From: Tanytarsus gracilentus
Taxonomy: Eukaryota; Arthropoda; Insecta; Diptera; Chironomidae
Length of the DNA: 64,000 nucleotides
Direction of reading: 5' to 3'
NCBI GenBank assembly: GCA_038502055.1
Contig: JAXRKN010000044.1
Location: 2,018,001 to 2,082,000, forward strand
Every line of letters starts with the position of its first letter. The stretch's first letter is position 1. Shown here one piece after another: positions 22,670-32,876 of the stretch. The translations under genes were made by a program, and so were the position numbers. The notes below the pieces were generated by a model, which worked only from the letters and a program-made list of their open reading frames with translations, did no database searches and was not told where the DNA came from.

Positions 22670-25653
22670 GAACATCTTTCCAAACGAGCCAATCGCGTTT
22701 GAGTGCCGAACTCAACACTAGAAGGAAAATCTTTATAAACTTTTTTCTTCTCTTCTTTTTTTGAGAGCAATTATAAAAATTCAGAAATTTGCTATGTTTT
22801 GATGCTTTAAATAAAAATTCTCGCACTTCCGAAAGAAAATTTTTCCTCTCTTAATTTTCCATGAAATCGTCAATTAATTTTAGGCCTCGATTCATCTCGC
22901 ACACATCTAAGTTTGTCATACACTCATCAGCGTGGCTTTTTAATTGAGTATGAAATCATAATTAATGTCATGTCGTAATGCTAATCAATTTTTTTTTGCC
23001 GGAAAATTTTCATTAAAAAATAAAAAATGAGAGTGAGATGCAAGAAATTTATTTTTGTAAAGAAAAAAATATTTGTCGAAGATTTTATTAAAAATAGATA
23101 CAGAAAAAACATCTATCATAACTCAATGAACTACATAGAGAGTGAAGAGGGAGAAAATGTCGTCGGATGGACAGTAAATTAGGATTGGAATCATCACAGC
23201 TGGTTCAATAAAATTTTTGGCATTAATTTGTTGAAATTTTAATAACCACAAAAAATTAAACTTACCTTCGAATTAAAAATCCCAGTTTAGCTTTCATCCG
23301 ACAAAATTTTCTGCCTTCACATCTCATCTACATCATAAAGCAATGACTTAACATTTTCAATATATTTCTTTCAGTGATGACGAGGTACATGCCCACAGAT
23401 ATTCTAAATACGAAAGAGAAAAAAAAATATGAAAATTTTATAGTTATTTTCAAATCTTTTTTTTTCAGTCACGGCAAATATCGGTCAAATATAAATCGAC
23501 AAAAAGATCGCTTAAACTATCTCTTTTTTTCCTCTCATCTCATCTCAACGTGATTCATGATCTTGAAACAATTTTCTTGTATGAAAAATGATTTTTGAAG
23601 TGGAAGAATGAAAATAATTAGACAGATCATCATTAGCAGGTCTTCACTTGTAAGAGAGTCAAATTTTCATGTGTTTACATCATCCGACAACTTAAGGAAG
23701 ATCTCACGATTGATTACATCAAAATAATTTCATCGTGAATTTTACTTCTTTAGCGCCCTAGAGTCCAGTATTTTTCCATTTTTTTTTTCTTCCAACACTC
23801 ACGCGGCGTTTGAAAATCAGCTAGAAAAAAATGAGAAAAAAAAAGATTTTCCAATGACGCTTCGAAGATGAGTAAGAAGAATTTTAAGTGAGCGTTGGAG
23901 AGGAAATTCATGAATATTTTTGTGACATCGAAATGTTTTTGAGATTTTGTAATAATTTCTCAACAAATTCTCAGCGTTAAATTTTTAAGTTTGCAAAAAT
24001 ATCTCAATTTGTCCGATCCAAAAAATTTTCTTTCAAAACGCATATTTCCATATTGTTTCTCAATATTTTTCTAAAATTAAACCAAAAATTTTCAAACTAA
24101 TAATATATTTTTTATCTCTTTTTTTACTACTTGTCATTTCAACCTGTCCAAAAATATTTTTATTAGCTCACCTACCTCAAAAAAATTTATTTTCCCTTCA
24201 CTCGTGTCAAGAAAGAAACAAAAATAAGCGGAGAAAATGGAAATCAGCAATAACTGTAGCGATTGGAAAATGTTTTGAGTAGAAAATCTCGCGAAAATTG
24301 CAAATTACCGACTGACTAATTAAAAGTGACGTACAAATTTGCGATTTACACATTTCGCACTGTAAATCAGTCAGCGTGTCACAACATATAGGAGAAATTT
24401 TTTTTTCAAGCATATTAATGGAGTTTTCTGCATGTGTTTGTGGTGGTTTTTTTTATCAGGCAATAAAATTTCAATTTCACGAGAGATTTAACGAGTTTTA
24501 AAATATTGCACGAGTGGATTAAATTAAATTAATTTCGACGACGCAGTGAAATGGAAATTTCGTGGGTCTCGAGAATTTTCCTTGAATAAAATCTGACTTC
24601 ATTTAAAAATTTCAAGAAGAATTTTTCGAGCATCCTTTTGTGCGTCAAGCATGATATAAATGATTTTTCTTTTATTTATAGTCAAAGTATATCATTGTGA
24701 ATCAACGACCTACGCCAATAAACAGAAAAAACTTTCTAACGAGATTTTTAAATGCGTCATTGAATTTTTTTAATCGTCCTAATAAAAATAATTATCTAAA
24801 TTTCATTTCGCAAGATTTTTTGATGTTGTTTAGGTAAATAATAATCCGGTAAACATAAACAAGATAAGATAATCAGAGTTTGAAGGGGGTACGCCATACT
24901 TTTAATGCATTTCTATCAAATTATTGAAGTCATTAGTTAAAGCTAACGGCACACTCAAAGATCTGATGAAAAAAACGTCAAACCCTTAAATATAAATTAA
25001 TCGAGATATAAACGAAAGCACTTTTATCTCTAATAAACAAGAAAAAAATAATTTCGAGGAAATTAGAAGCAATCATTACCTCGCGAAATATTAAATTAAT
25101 CTTTTTTCGGCTTGCCTGGCATGGAGCAGATTGATTTATTGCAAAGCATTTTCATTATTTTCACGACCCTCAACGCATTTATCTCAAAGTGTCTTACTGA
25201 GCTTTACTGTGTGGGAAACCACAAGGAGGTAAAAATTTATGGGGTTTGATGAAATTAGCGAGAAAAAGAGTCGAAGATTTTTCTTTCCAGAGGTGGTGAG
25301 TAATTTTATGGAACAATCAGGAAATAATTTATAAAAACTTGGAATGGAAAAAATCGTTTTTGATTATTTTACAAGGATTGTAAACTTTTAACTTTAAAAT
25401 TACAATAAAAGCATTTAAAATAATTTTCCAAGTCGAAGATACTGTAATTTAATAATGAGACTATAAAAAGTTTTCTCTTGCTGATAAATGAGTTCATTAG
25501 GATGTGAAAAGCTTCAAATTAAATAAATACATATCAAAGAGCAAAAGTTGGCTTATAAAGAACAAAAACATCAAGTAGAAAAAATGTTTGAGTTAAAACT
25601 CAAATGATGATTCTTGCGCGTCATGTTCGCGGTCACTTTCATCATTGAGAGTT
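22670..25653. other. spacer, no gene seen
   Basis: About 3 kb of AT-rich DNA. The only open frame (24207-24413, minus) is cysteine-containing but has no domain or splice context. No tRNA or tandem repeat is visible. Confidence 0.45.
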
Positions 25654-28225
25654 TTAATTTTTGACAAAAAGTTTAAGCCAAAATATTTTTAAGAAATAAA
25701 ACTAGAATTTTAAAAGTGAAAAGTTTGAAAAACTTACAGGCGAATGCATCATCTCATTAGATCGGTTCAATATATTCGTGATACGCACCTTGTGTCCCTG
25801 GCTGTTCAATACTGGCAGACATTCCACTACCGTTACTACTGAGTGACCAGTCGCTGTTAAAAACTCAGCTGTGATCAGCGAAACACGATCCGTCCAAGCA
25901 AGAAGGTCGTTGCGCCTCCATAAACTTGGTTTTAAGTAACTTTCATTAACTTTTAGCATCACATAACGGGGAAGCCCTATGAAATTTTCGAATTTTTATT
26001 TTAAACAAAAATAAAATTTTATGCTTACCATGTTCAGGTACTTCCGGACCAATAAGAATTTCCGCTTCCGCTGCTACGTCCAGTTCCGGACCACGAATTT
26101 CCGCTTCCGGTACAACATCCAGTTCCGGACCAGCAAGATTTTCCACTTCCGGATCATTCATCTCTACATCCACTTCCGGAACAATAAGAATTTCCGCTTC
26201 GGCTGCTACGTCCAGTTCCGGACCAAGAATTTCCGCTTCCGCTGCTACGTCCAGTTCCGGACCAAGAATTTCCGCTTCCGGTATATTCATCTCTGAATCT
26301 GCGGCTGTTCCGTCGTGTTCAGCTACGCACAGTGTTCGGAAAAAATGAAATTTTGGCCAAAATTCTGAAAGTTAACTTTTCTTATAGATTTTGGGCCCAG
26401 GAACTCGGGAAAAAAAGTTAAAATTTTTTTTGACCAACCAGTGCCTCTCTAGAGGTACCTTAAATTTTACACCTTTGAGGGGCCATAACTACCTCAAAAA
26501 TGAATATTTTTTTAATCTGTTTTCGGATTCGAGTAGCTTTTACTAAGAACTACAATATTTATAAAATAACTTGACCACTCTGGCATACCATGCGACCTGT
26601 AGGATAAAAAGTCCTTAATGACCCGTCAAGGCAGAAAACATGTACAATGTTTAAAAAAAATTTTTTTCGCCTAAAATATTCCTTGTTAAAAATCAGTAAA
26701 AAAAATTATAATCTGGGACCGTACACTAGTACAAAGTTTTCGAGCTAGAGCACTTTAAAGATTTTCAATACTAATTTTTTTAAACAACAATTCATTTTAT
26801 ATCCAGAATTTGAAGATTCCGATGACAATAATGACGTTAAAGTAATTAATGAAGATGAAAAACAAGATTTTGACATTTTGGAAGAAATGAACCGTTTGAG
26901 AATTATTTTTTAGGCGAAAAATTGATTTTGGATTATAGTGTGTAAAAAAAATCAAAAATTTAACCTTGACAGTCAAATTTTCTAAAGTTTGATTTTTTTA
27001 TCATTTTCTTGTAAACTGGATTTAATTAGAAATTGACTAAAAACAAAAAATCCAATTTAAAAAAATTTGCATGAGAAAAGTGAAAAAAAATTAGTATTGA
27101 AAATCTTTAAAGTGCTCTAGCTCGAAAACTTTGTATTGGTGTACGGAACCAAGTTGTACTTTTTTAACTCAATTTTCAACAAGGAATACTTTAAACAAAA
27201 GTTTTATTTTTTAAAATTTGTACATCATACTTTTTTTGAGGGTTTTTTGATTTATGAGATTTAAAAATTAACGATTTTTGTAATTTTTGGGACCAATTGA
27301 GGACTAAAGTTTAAAGGTTGATATACTAAAATAAAGCTCTTAATAATTACTATTAACAACCGAAAACAGATTTGGAAAAGATGCATTTAAAAAAAAGCTA
27401 GGTACAAAAAAGTGAAAATTGAAAATATATATTGAAAATCTTCAAAGTGCTCTAGCTCGAAAACTTTGTACTAGTGTACGGTCCCAGATTATAATATTTT
27501 TTACTGATTTTTAACAAGGAATATTTTAGGCGAAAAAAATTTTTTTTAAACATTGTACATGTTTTCTGCCTTGACGGGTCATTAAGGACTTTTTATCCTA
27601 CAGGTCGCATGGTATGCCAGAGTGGTCAAGTTATTATATAAATATTGTAGTTCTTAGTAAAAGCTACTCGAATCCGAAAACAGATTAAAAAAATATTCAT
27701 TTTTGAGGTAGTTATGGCCCCTCAAAGGTGTAAAATTTAAGGTACCTCTAGAGAGGCACTGGTTGGTCAAAAAAAATTTTAGCTATTTTTCCCGAGTTCT
27801 TGGGCCCAAAATCTATAAGAAAAGTTAACTTTCAGAATTTTGGCCAAAATTTCATTTTTTCCGAACACTGTGCATTCCTGCAGCGAGCACAAGTGCAGGG
27901 TGATAGTTCCTCATCACAATCTGAAATTAAATTTTATTGCTAGCATCGCTGCAAATTTAAACTTAAAATTTTTATATTTCCTACCTTTCTGCATCCAGTT
28001 AAATAAAAACAGGTTGAATTCTTCTGGTATGATGGTTCTGTCGCCTTCAAGTCGGAACTTTGTTTCCAAAATTCGGATAACATTCGGTCTATGAAGTAAA
28101 TATCTCACGTGCTTTAGACATTTGTCGTCCTTCCTATCCATTCTGAGCTTCCTGTAGTTCATTCTAAGAAACTTTCTGAATGGCGCAAGGAAGAGTAAGA
28201 GGTGTTGCTCCATGTAATAATCCAT
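25654..28225 (-). CDS. unknown gene interrupted by an inverted-repeat transposon
   Basis: Exons on the minus strand: 27985-28225, then 27874-27920, then an insertion (26327-27873), then 26029-26326, 25738-25976 and a tentative last exon 25654-25701. If the insertion is removed exactly, the frame is open throughout and all junctions are in phase (873 nt, 290 residues). The N-terminal part (MDYYMEQHLLLFLAPFRKF onward) is basic and rich in Leu/Arg, followed by a cysteine cluster CDEELSPCTCARCR. The middle is an acidic repeat of about 13 residues (AEILGPELDVAAE and variants). The C-terminal exon contains GLPRYVMLKVNESYLKPSLW and VRITNILNR. I recognise no family. As the sequence stands, translation from the upstream side runs into the insertion and stops within it, so this copy is probably disrupted unless polymorphic. 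It is divergent from the small gene at 28530. Confidence 0.6.
26037..26290 (-). repeat. coding minisatellite, about 39-bp units
   Basis: Within the unknown gene the words GGTCCGGAACTGGACGTA and GCGGAAATTCTT recur several times, encoding GPELDV followed by (A/V)(A/P)EAEI. Some units vary (IVPEVDVEMN, NLAGPELDVV). The repeats keep the reading frame, as expected for a translated low-complexity segment. Confidence 0.75.
26327..27873. mobile_element. 1.55 kb inverted-repeat element inserted in an exon
   Basis: Ends are GCACAGTGTTCGGAAAAAA and its reverse complement. Terminal inverted repeats extend about 430-460 bp (26327-26790 against 27420-27873), sharing for example TGACCCGTCAAGGCAGAAAA near 26620 and its complement near 27565. 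A third, more diverged copy of the inner arm lies at about 27095-27210. The centre retains a plus-strand acidic frame ending in NRLRIIF and a stop (about 26811-26912), perhaps the last exon of a lost transposase. No target-site duplication is seen. The first seven bases of the inner terminus, CACAGTG, match the terminal heptamer of Transib elements, but the absence of a 5-bp duplication argues against that assignment. Confidence 0.82.
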
Positions 28226-28529
28226 TTTCAATTTTAATTGATATTTTCTTTGAGACTTTATTCTCTATATAAAAAAAGGGGTTCCTGCAACATGGTTCAT
28301 TTTCCCACTTTTAGACTAAATTTTCAATTTTTTCAATGGTTTTCCATTTTTTCCACTTTTTTGAAACGGTTTTATATACATTAAAATTTTACACCAATTT
28401 TATGAAAATTTAGTTTTTTTTTGTTTTGTGGGTACAAAGCCAGTAGTATACAACTTTCACTGTACTTTTTATTTACATTTTAACTGACTGTGTTTTTATT
28501 TCTATCTCGACAATTATTTATTTATCTCT

Positions 28530-28823
28530 ATGGCGGTACCACCACCACCTCCGCCACCAGCTTTACTTGTTTGTGAGCGGTGCGGAGCTGTATATACAAT
28601 AGCAAGCAGCGTAAGTAATCCAAAATTAAAAAACAATCACAAATTTAAAATATAACAAATTTTTTTTATCCAGTTAGCAAGCCACCTTCAGCGCCGCCGA
28701 GATCAGGTCCCTTGCCACTTTCGGTTTACTCCGGAAGCGGCTGAATGTGGCATTCTAGTCTGGCCAACGGAAATTGACAGCGTACCTTCTTCTTCGGACA
28801 TCCTGAAGATTGAAAAGCTTTAA
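28530..28823 (+). CDS. 76-aa zinc-finger-like protein
   Basis: Two exons, 28530-28610 and 28674-28823 (231 nt, 76 residues plus TAA), joined at AGC|GTAAGT and ATCCAG|TTA with a 63-bp intron. The product starts with a proline run (MAVPPPPPPPALL). It then has LVCERCGAVYTIASSLASH, a C-x2-C-x12-H spacing typical of the first three ligands of a C2H2 finger; the fourth ligand could be C or H in DQVPCHF. The C terminus is acidic with a serine cluster (VPSSSDILKIEKL). Function unknown; nucleic-acid binding is possible. Its start lies about 305 bp from the divergent unknown gene, so both may share regulation. Confidence 0.6.
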
Positions 28824-28954
28824 AACCGTGAAATTTAAATTAACAGAAAAAAAAATGTTAAAATTAAGAAAGAACTTTGAATTTGGTAAATTCTTGAGTT
28901 CGATTTCAGACTCTACATACCTTTACTTCTATTTAGTGATCGAGAAACGAAAAA

Positions 28955-30012
28955 AGAAAAAATGTTTCAAAACCCACACGTGGGTGTTGCCGTGTAACCC
29001 ACTTGTAACAGATCAGTATTGGAAATGTAACATGGGGAATTCCTATGAAGAAGCCTTGAAGAAGCCAAAAGGGAAGCCTTATGGAAAATATTTCTCAATT
29101 ATGTTATATTTCCCACTGTGTTTCATTTTCCACCATGTTCCATTTTTCACTAAATTCCATTTTCTATTGTGTTCCATTTTCCACTGTGTTCCATTTTCCA
29201 CTGTGTTCCATTTTCCACTGTGTTCCATTTTCCACTGTGTTTCATTTTCCATTATGTTCCATTTCCCACTATGTTCCATTTTCCACTGTGTTTCATTTTC
29301 CATTATGTTTCATTTTCACCATGTTCAATTTTCCACTATGTTCCATTTTCCACTATGTTTCATTTTCCACTATGTTCCATTTTCCACTGTGTTCCATTTT
29401 CCACTGTGTTCCATTTTCCACAGTGTTCCATTTTCAGATCCATGCCAATGATTCCTGGTCAAATTACGAGTTCAATGAGGTTCATGAAGCCATACTGGTA
29501 AAAAATGCCATGCGTGGCATTCCTTGGACACTCCTGGCCGGCCGTGACGGTCATTCTTCAAAAATCATCAATGCTAATCAATTCCTGATGCAATTACGAG
29601 TTCAACGAGGTACATGAAGCCATACTTTTAAAAAATGGACATTAGGGGCACTACTGGCCGGCCGTGATGGCATTGGTGGCACTCTTGGATGGCCATGATA
29701 GACATTCCTCAAATATCATCAATGTTTCGATTCCTGATACAAATACGAGTTCAACGACATACATGAAGCCATATAACAGGAAATTTGTGTGAAAAATGGC
29801 ATTTAGGGCCGTCCATGGCACGACCTGTGGTCATGACCCTCATAATTCCTAAAATGGCCGAATCTAAATTCATAGACCTACCATTTGGCGAAAACTAGAA
29901 GTCTCTAGCTATCTCAGGAGCCGAGATCTCGATGGAACAGACAGACAGACGGACGGACGGACGGAAATAGGCGCATATAAGTGTTACACCACTTCGTGGG
30001 TTACACTAAAAA
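28955..30012. mobile_element. GGAC-repeat element, copy 2
   Basis: The left end (ATGTTTCAAAACCCAC, GTGGGTGTTGCCG, TAACAGATCAGTATTGG) and right end (GGACGGACGGACGG, then ATATAAGTGTTACACCACTT and GTGGGTTACACTAAAAA) match copy 1. The interior differs: a 17-bp minisatellite (29088-29432) replaces most of the 129-bp units, although GATTCCTGGTCAAATTACGA and TTCATGAAGCCATACT remain. It has inserted between a promoter block (30056-30167) and the 5'-UTR-like remnant at about 28857-28950, separating the two halves of a third copy of the tandem duplication. Confidence 0.68.
29088..29432. repeat. 17-bp minisatellite
   Basis: About 18-20 copies of TGTTCCATTTTCCACTG with minor variants (TATGTTTC, CACCATG). 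Because 17 is not a multiple of three and the unit has no stop in any frame, all three plus frames stay open and read FHFPLCSI repeats. The overlapping open frames here are therefore an artefact of the repeat. Confidence 0.9.
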
Positions 30013-30055
30013 CTCTCGCGATAATTTTTTTTTCAACGAGGTAAACAATAAAAAA

Positions 30056-30167
30056 TAGGAGATCGTTTACCCTCGAATATATTTTTTCGCGGGAGCGAAA
30101 GCTACGCTCCACTGAAAATTTGAAATTATGCGCGAAAATCACGCACATGGTGATGTAACGGTTTTTA
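30056..30167 (-). promoter_or_regulatory. promoter block, copy 3 (orphan)
   Basis: Shares with the two other copies GTTTACCCTCGAATATATTTT, a hairpin GGAGCG...CGCTCC and TGTAACGGTTTTTA (30154-30167). On the minus strand it reads TTCAGTGGAGCGTAGC, an initiator followed by the hairpin. No intact gene follows; the GGAC-repeat element begins just downstream at about 30012. Confidence 0.6.
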
Positions 30168-30291
30168 GATGAAAAAAATTAATTTGTTTTTTTAAATAAT
30201 AATATAATTTTCTCTGGAAATTAAGATTTAAAAAATAAATTAAGACTAAAAATGATTAATTAAAAAAATAAAAAAAATTATTTATATGTTT

Positions 30292-30645
30292 TTATTCAGT
30301 CTTTTTGGTTGCGAAAACATAAATGCCTTGTATTAATGCACTGGTGGCGGCGAGCACCACGGCGAGGCCGCAAATCATCAAAAAAGCAAATCCATACCAG
30401 GCAAGTCCGCCCATCACATCTAAGGCATTTGTTGGAGCTTCGTAATTATTAACCACCGACTCGACAGGATGGACCTCTTGGACGAGGTACACAGGGCGCG
30501 CGCCTGGTTCGTCCGGCTTTGATGGCACGAAAGACGTTGTTGCGGCAGCTGTAAAAATAATTATTTAGTTATTAAGGCAATTTTGAGTGAAAAAAAAATT
30601 ACATGTGATGCCGAGAATTAGTCCAGCGAGGAAACAGAAATACAT
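30292..30645 (-). CDS. small two-helix membrane protein, tandem copy 1 (N-terminus shortened)
   Basis: Two exons, 30603-30645 and 30292-30548 (300 nt, 99 residues if begun at MYFCFLAGL). The second exon is nearly identical to copy 2. It encodes TSFVPSKPDEPGARPVYLVQ, EVHPVESVVNNYEAPTNAL and a strong membrane helix (WYGFAFLMICGLAVVLAATS), ending VFATKKTE. The first exon gives a second hydrophobic helix at the N terminus, which could act as a signal anchor. Upstream of MYFC the frame carries RRTSSSRW as in copy 2 and then meets a TAA (about 30675) with no in-frame ATG. The roughly 20-residue N-terminal tail of copy 2 is therefore missing. Family not recognised. It may be a weaker or decaying duplicate. 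Confidence 0.65.
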
Positions 30646-30866
30646 CCAGCGGCTGCTGGATGTTCGACGGCATTATTGCAGAAAGTTCTATTTGAATTAA
30701 AAAAATGGTTTAAAAGTGTCCAAGAACTTTGCATTTGATAAATCCTTAAGCTACATTTAACACTCTACAAACCTTTACTTTTTATTCCTGATCCGATTCG
30801 ATTAAAGTCCTGATTTTGAATATATTTGTTTTTCACTTTTTGCTATCACTCGACGATGTAAATAAT

Positions 30867-30973
30867 AAACGATAGTTTACCCTCGAATATATTTTTTCGC
30901 GGGAGCGAAAGCTACGCTCCACTGAAAATTTGAAATTATGCGCGCGCATGGTGATGTATTGTAACGGTTTTAA
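30867..30973 (-). promoter_or_regulatory. promoter block, copy 1
   Basis: Same block as at 30056: GTTTACCCTCGAATATATTTT, hairpin GGAGCG...CGCTCC, minus-strand TTCAGTGG initiator (A near 30931) and TGTAACGGTTTTAA (30960-30973). It lies about 220 bp upstream of the coding start of tandem copy 1. Confidence 0.65.
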
Positions 30974-31097
30974 GATGAAAAAAATTAATTTGTTTTTTTA
31001 AATAATAACATAATTTTCTCTGGAAATTAAGATTAAAAAAATAAATTAAGATTAAAAATGATTAATTAAAAAAATAAAAAAAATTATTTATATGTTT

Positions 31098-31522
31098 TTA
31101 TTCAGTCTTTTTGGTTGCGAAAACATAAATGCCTTTTATTAATGCACTGGTGGCGGCGAGCACCACGGCGAGGCCGCAAATCATCAAAAAAGCAAATCCA
31201 TACCAGGCAAGTCCGCCCATCACATCTAAGGCATTTGTTTCGGCTTCATATGTGTTGACGACAGGATTGACGGGATGTACCTCCTGGACGAGGAAAACCG
31301 GCCGTGCACCTTCTTCGTCTGGTTTTGAAGGGACAAATGATGATGTGCCAGCAGCTGTAAAAATAATTATTTAATTAATAAGCCAATTTTGGGTGAAAAA
31401 AAAATACATGCGATGCCGAGAATGAGACCAGCAAGAAAACAGAAATACATCCAGGTTACACCGCCGCTGCTGGATGTTCGACGTTGAATGTTCAGCTGGA
31501 TTTTTGGCTGGATGTTCTTCAT
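31098..31522 (-). CDS. small two-helix membrane protein, tandem copy 2
   Basis: Two exons, 31408-31522 and 31098-31354 (372 nt, 123 residues plus TAA), joined at GCAT|GTATTT and TTACAG|CTG. The basic N-terminal tail MKNIQPKIQLNIQRRTSSSG precedes a helix TWMYFCFLAGLILGIASAG. A polar loop rich in Pro/Glu (FVPSKPDEEGARPVFLVQ, VNTYEAETNAL) follows, then a longer helix GFAFLMICGLAVVLAATSAL and the tail VFATKKTE. The protein probably spans a membrane twice. I recognise no family and no catalytic motif. The second exon, intron and downstream DNA are strongly similar to copy 1, so the tandem duplication is recent. Its own promoter block lies at 31733-31824. Confidence 0.75.
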
Positions 31523-31732
31523 TGTTGATTTCAGGGAATTCTGTTTGATTTAAAAAAATGATTTAAAATTACGAAAGAACTTTGAATTTGGTAAATTCAA
31601 AGTTCAAATTTCAGACTCTACAAACCTTTACTTTTAATTAGTGATCCAGAAACGAATTAATACTGATTGAGGCGACAATTATTTCACTTTCCACTTGAGG
31701 ATTAACGCAGGGAGGTAAACAATAAAAAATAG

Positions 31733-31824
31733 GAGATCGTTTACCCTCGAATATATTTTTTCGCAGGAGCGAAAGCTACGCTTCACTGAACATTGTACGC
31801 GCACATGGTATGTAACGGTTTTTA
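31733..31824 (-). promoter_or_regulatory. promoter block, copy 2
   Basis: GTTTACCCTCGAATATATTTT, hairpin GGAGCG...CGCTTC (one G:U pair), minus-strand TTCAGTGAAGCGTAGC initiator and TGTAACGGTTTTTA (31811-31824). The motif TAAAAACCGTTACA begins about 37 bp upstream of the initiator A, a TATA-like spacing. Serves tandem copy 2. Confidence 0.65.
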
Positions 31825-32876
31825 GATGATTTAAGAAAATTAATTTGTTCAAACATAATTTGAATAAATTTTAAAAAAGTTATTATGAATTACGATATAA
31901 AGAATGATTAGAAATAAAATGAGCCACCCAAGAAAAAATCCCCTTTTCAAAAATTTGAAACTTTTGTCACTATTGTGGAAGCTCTGTCGATTACCCGAAT
32001 TTAGACAATTTTATCTTTCGAAATTTCTCGAGAAAAGTTGAAATAAAATCGTTTTTATAATTTTCGTGTGCACATTTTCCATTTTCGCTTTCGATTGCGT
32101 CCGTTTAGAAAAATTAATTAATAAATTAATAAATTGAGAATTAATTCATGTATGAGAGAGAGAGAGCTACACATTGTAAAGATTTTTCTAATTATTAGCA
32201 CATAAAAGATTTAATATTTGGAAAAATGTGCGCGCATACTTATCGCGAAAATAAAACAAATCACAATAAATTCTTTCGCAACGTGCAAGGCAAATTTTGT
32301 ATGGGGGGAAAAATTTGAACATCTGTTGGATATAATTGGCTATAAAATTTTCTTTCATGCGACGAAAATTTGCAAAAAATGAGATTGAATAATTTTAATT
32401 GAATTATGACAAATGAGGAGTGACAATTTCAACGACACAATAAAAATTTATTGATTTATTAATAAAAATTTATTCTAACACACTTGAACTGAAAGAAAAT
32501 CCACGTGATTTCTGAAAATAAATGTTCACTTCGAAGTTGAATATGCATAAAAATATCACCGCGTGACATCAATTGAACAATAAAATTACAACTTTTATTA
32601 ACTTCACTTTTGCAAATTTAAATCACAGCTTTACTCCAAAACAGACTTTGAAGAAATTTGATTGGTTTCAATTGTCCTCAAATTTCTAAATCTTTTTAAA
32701 TAATATTTCGTAATATTTCATATTTTTATTCAAACAAAATTTTACTTAAGTTCAGAAATTTAGGAAGTTGCAAAATCTTAATTTAATTCCAGTACTGGTC
32801 ACAAACTAACCATTTAACATTGAAAAAAAAAATCAATCTAACAAAAATACGACATTAAATTCTCACGTTTTAATTT
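31825..32876. other. spacer, no gene seen
   Basis: AT-rich DNA between the tandem membrane-protein genes and FBXL15. A short GAGAGAGAG run lies near 32155. No supported exon. Confidence 0.5.

Noticed and set aside
26021..26296. Plus-strand frame of repeated RFRCYVQFRT
   Set aside because: Antisense shadow of the coding minisatellite of the minus-strand gene.
26327..27873. Assignment of the inverted-repeat element to Transib because of CACAGTG termini
   Set aside because: No 5-bp GC-rich target duplication and no RAG1-like coding. The heptamer match alone is weak.
28810..29617. Long overlapping plus-strand frames of FHFPLCSI repeats
   Set aside because: Artefact of a stop-free 17-bp minisatellite that keeps all three frames open.
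31129..31374. 81-codon plus-strand frame
   Set aside because: Antisense of exon 2 of the tandem membrane-protein gene.
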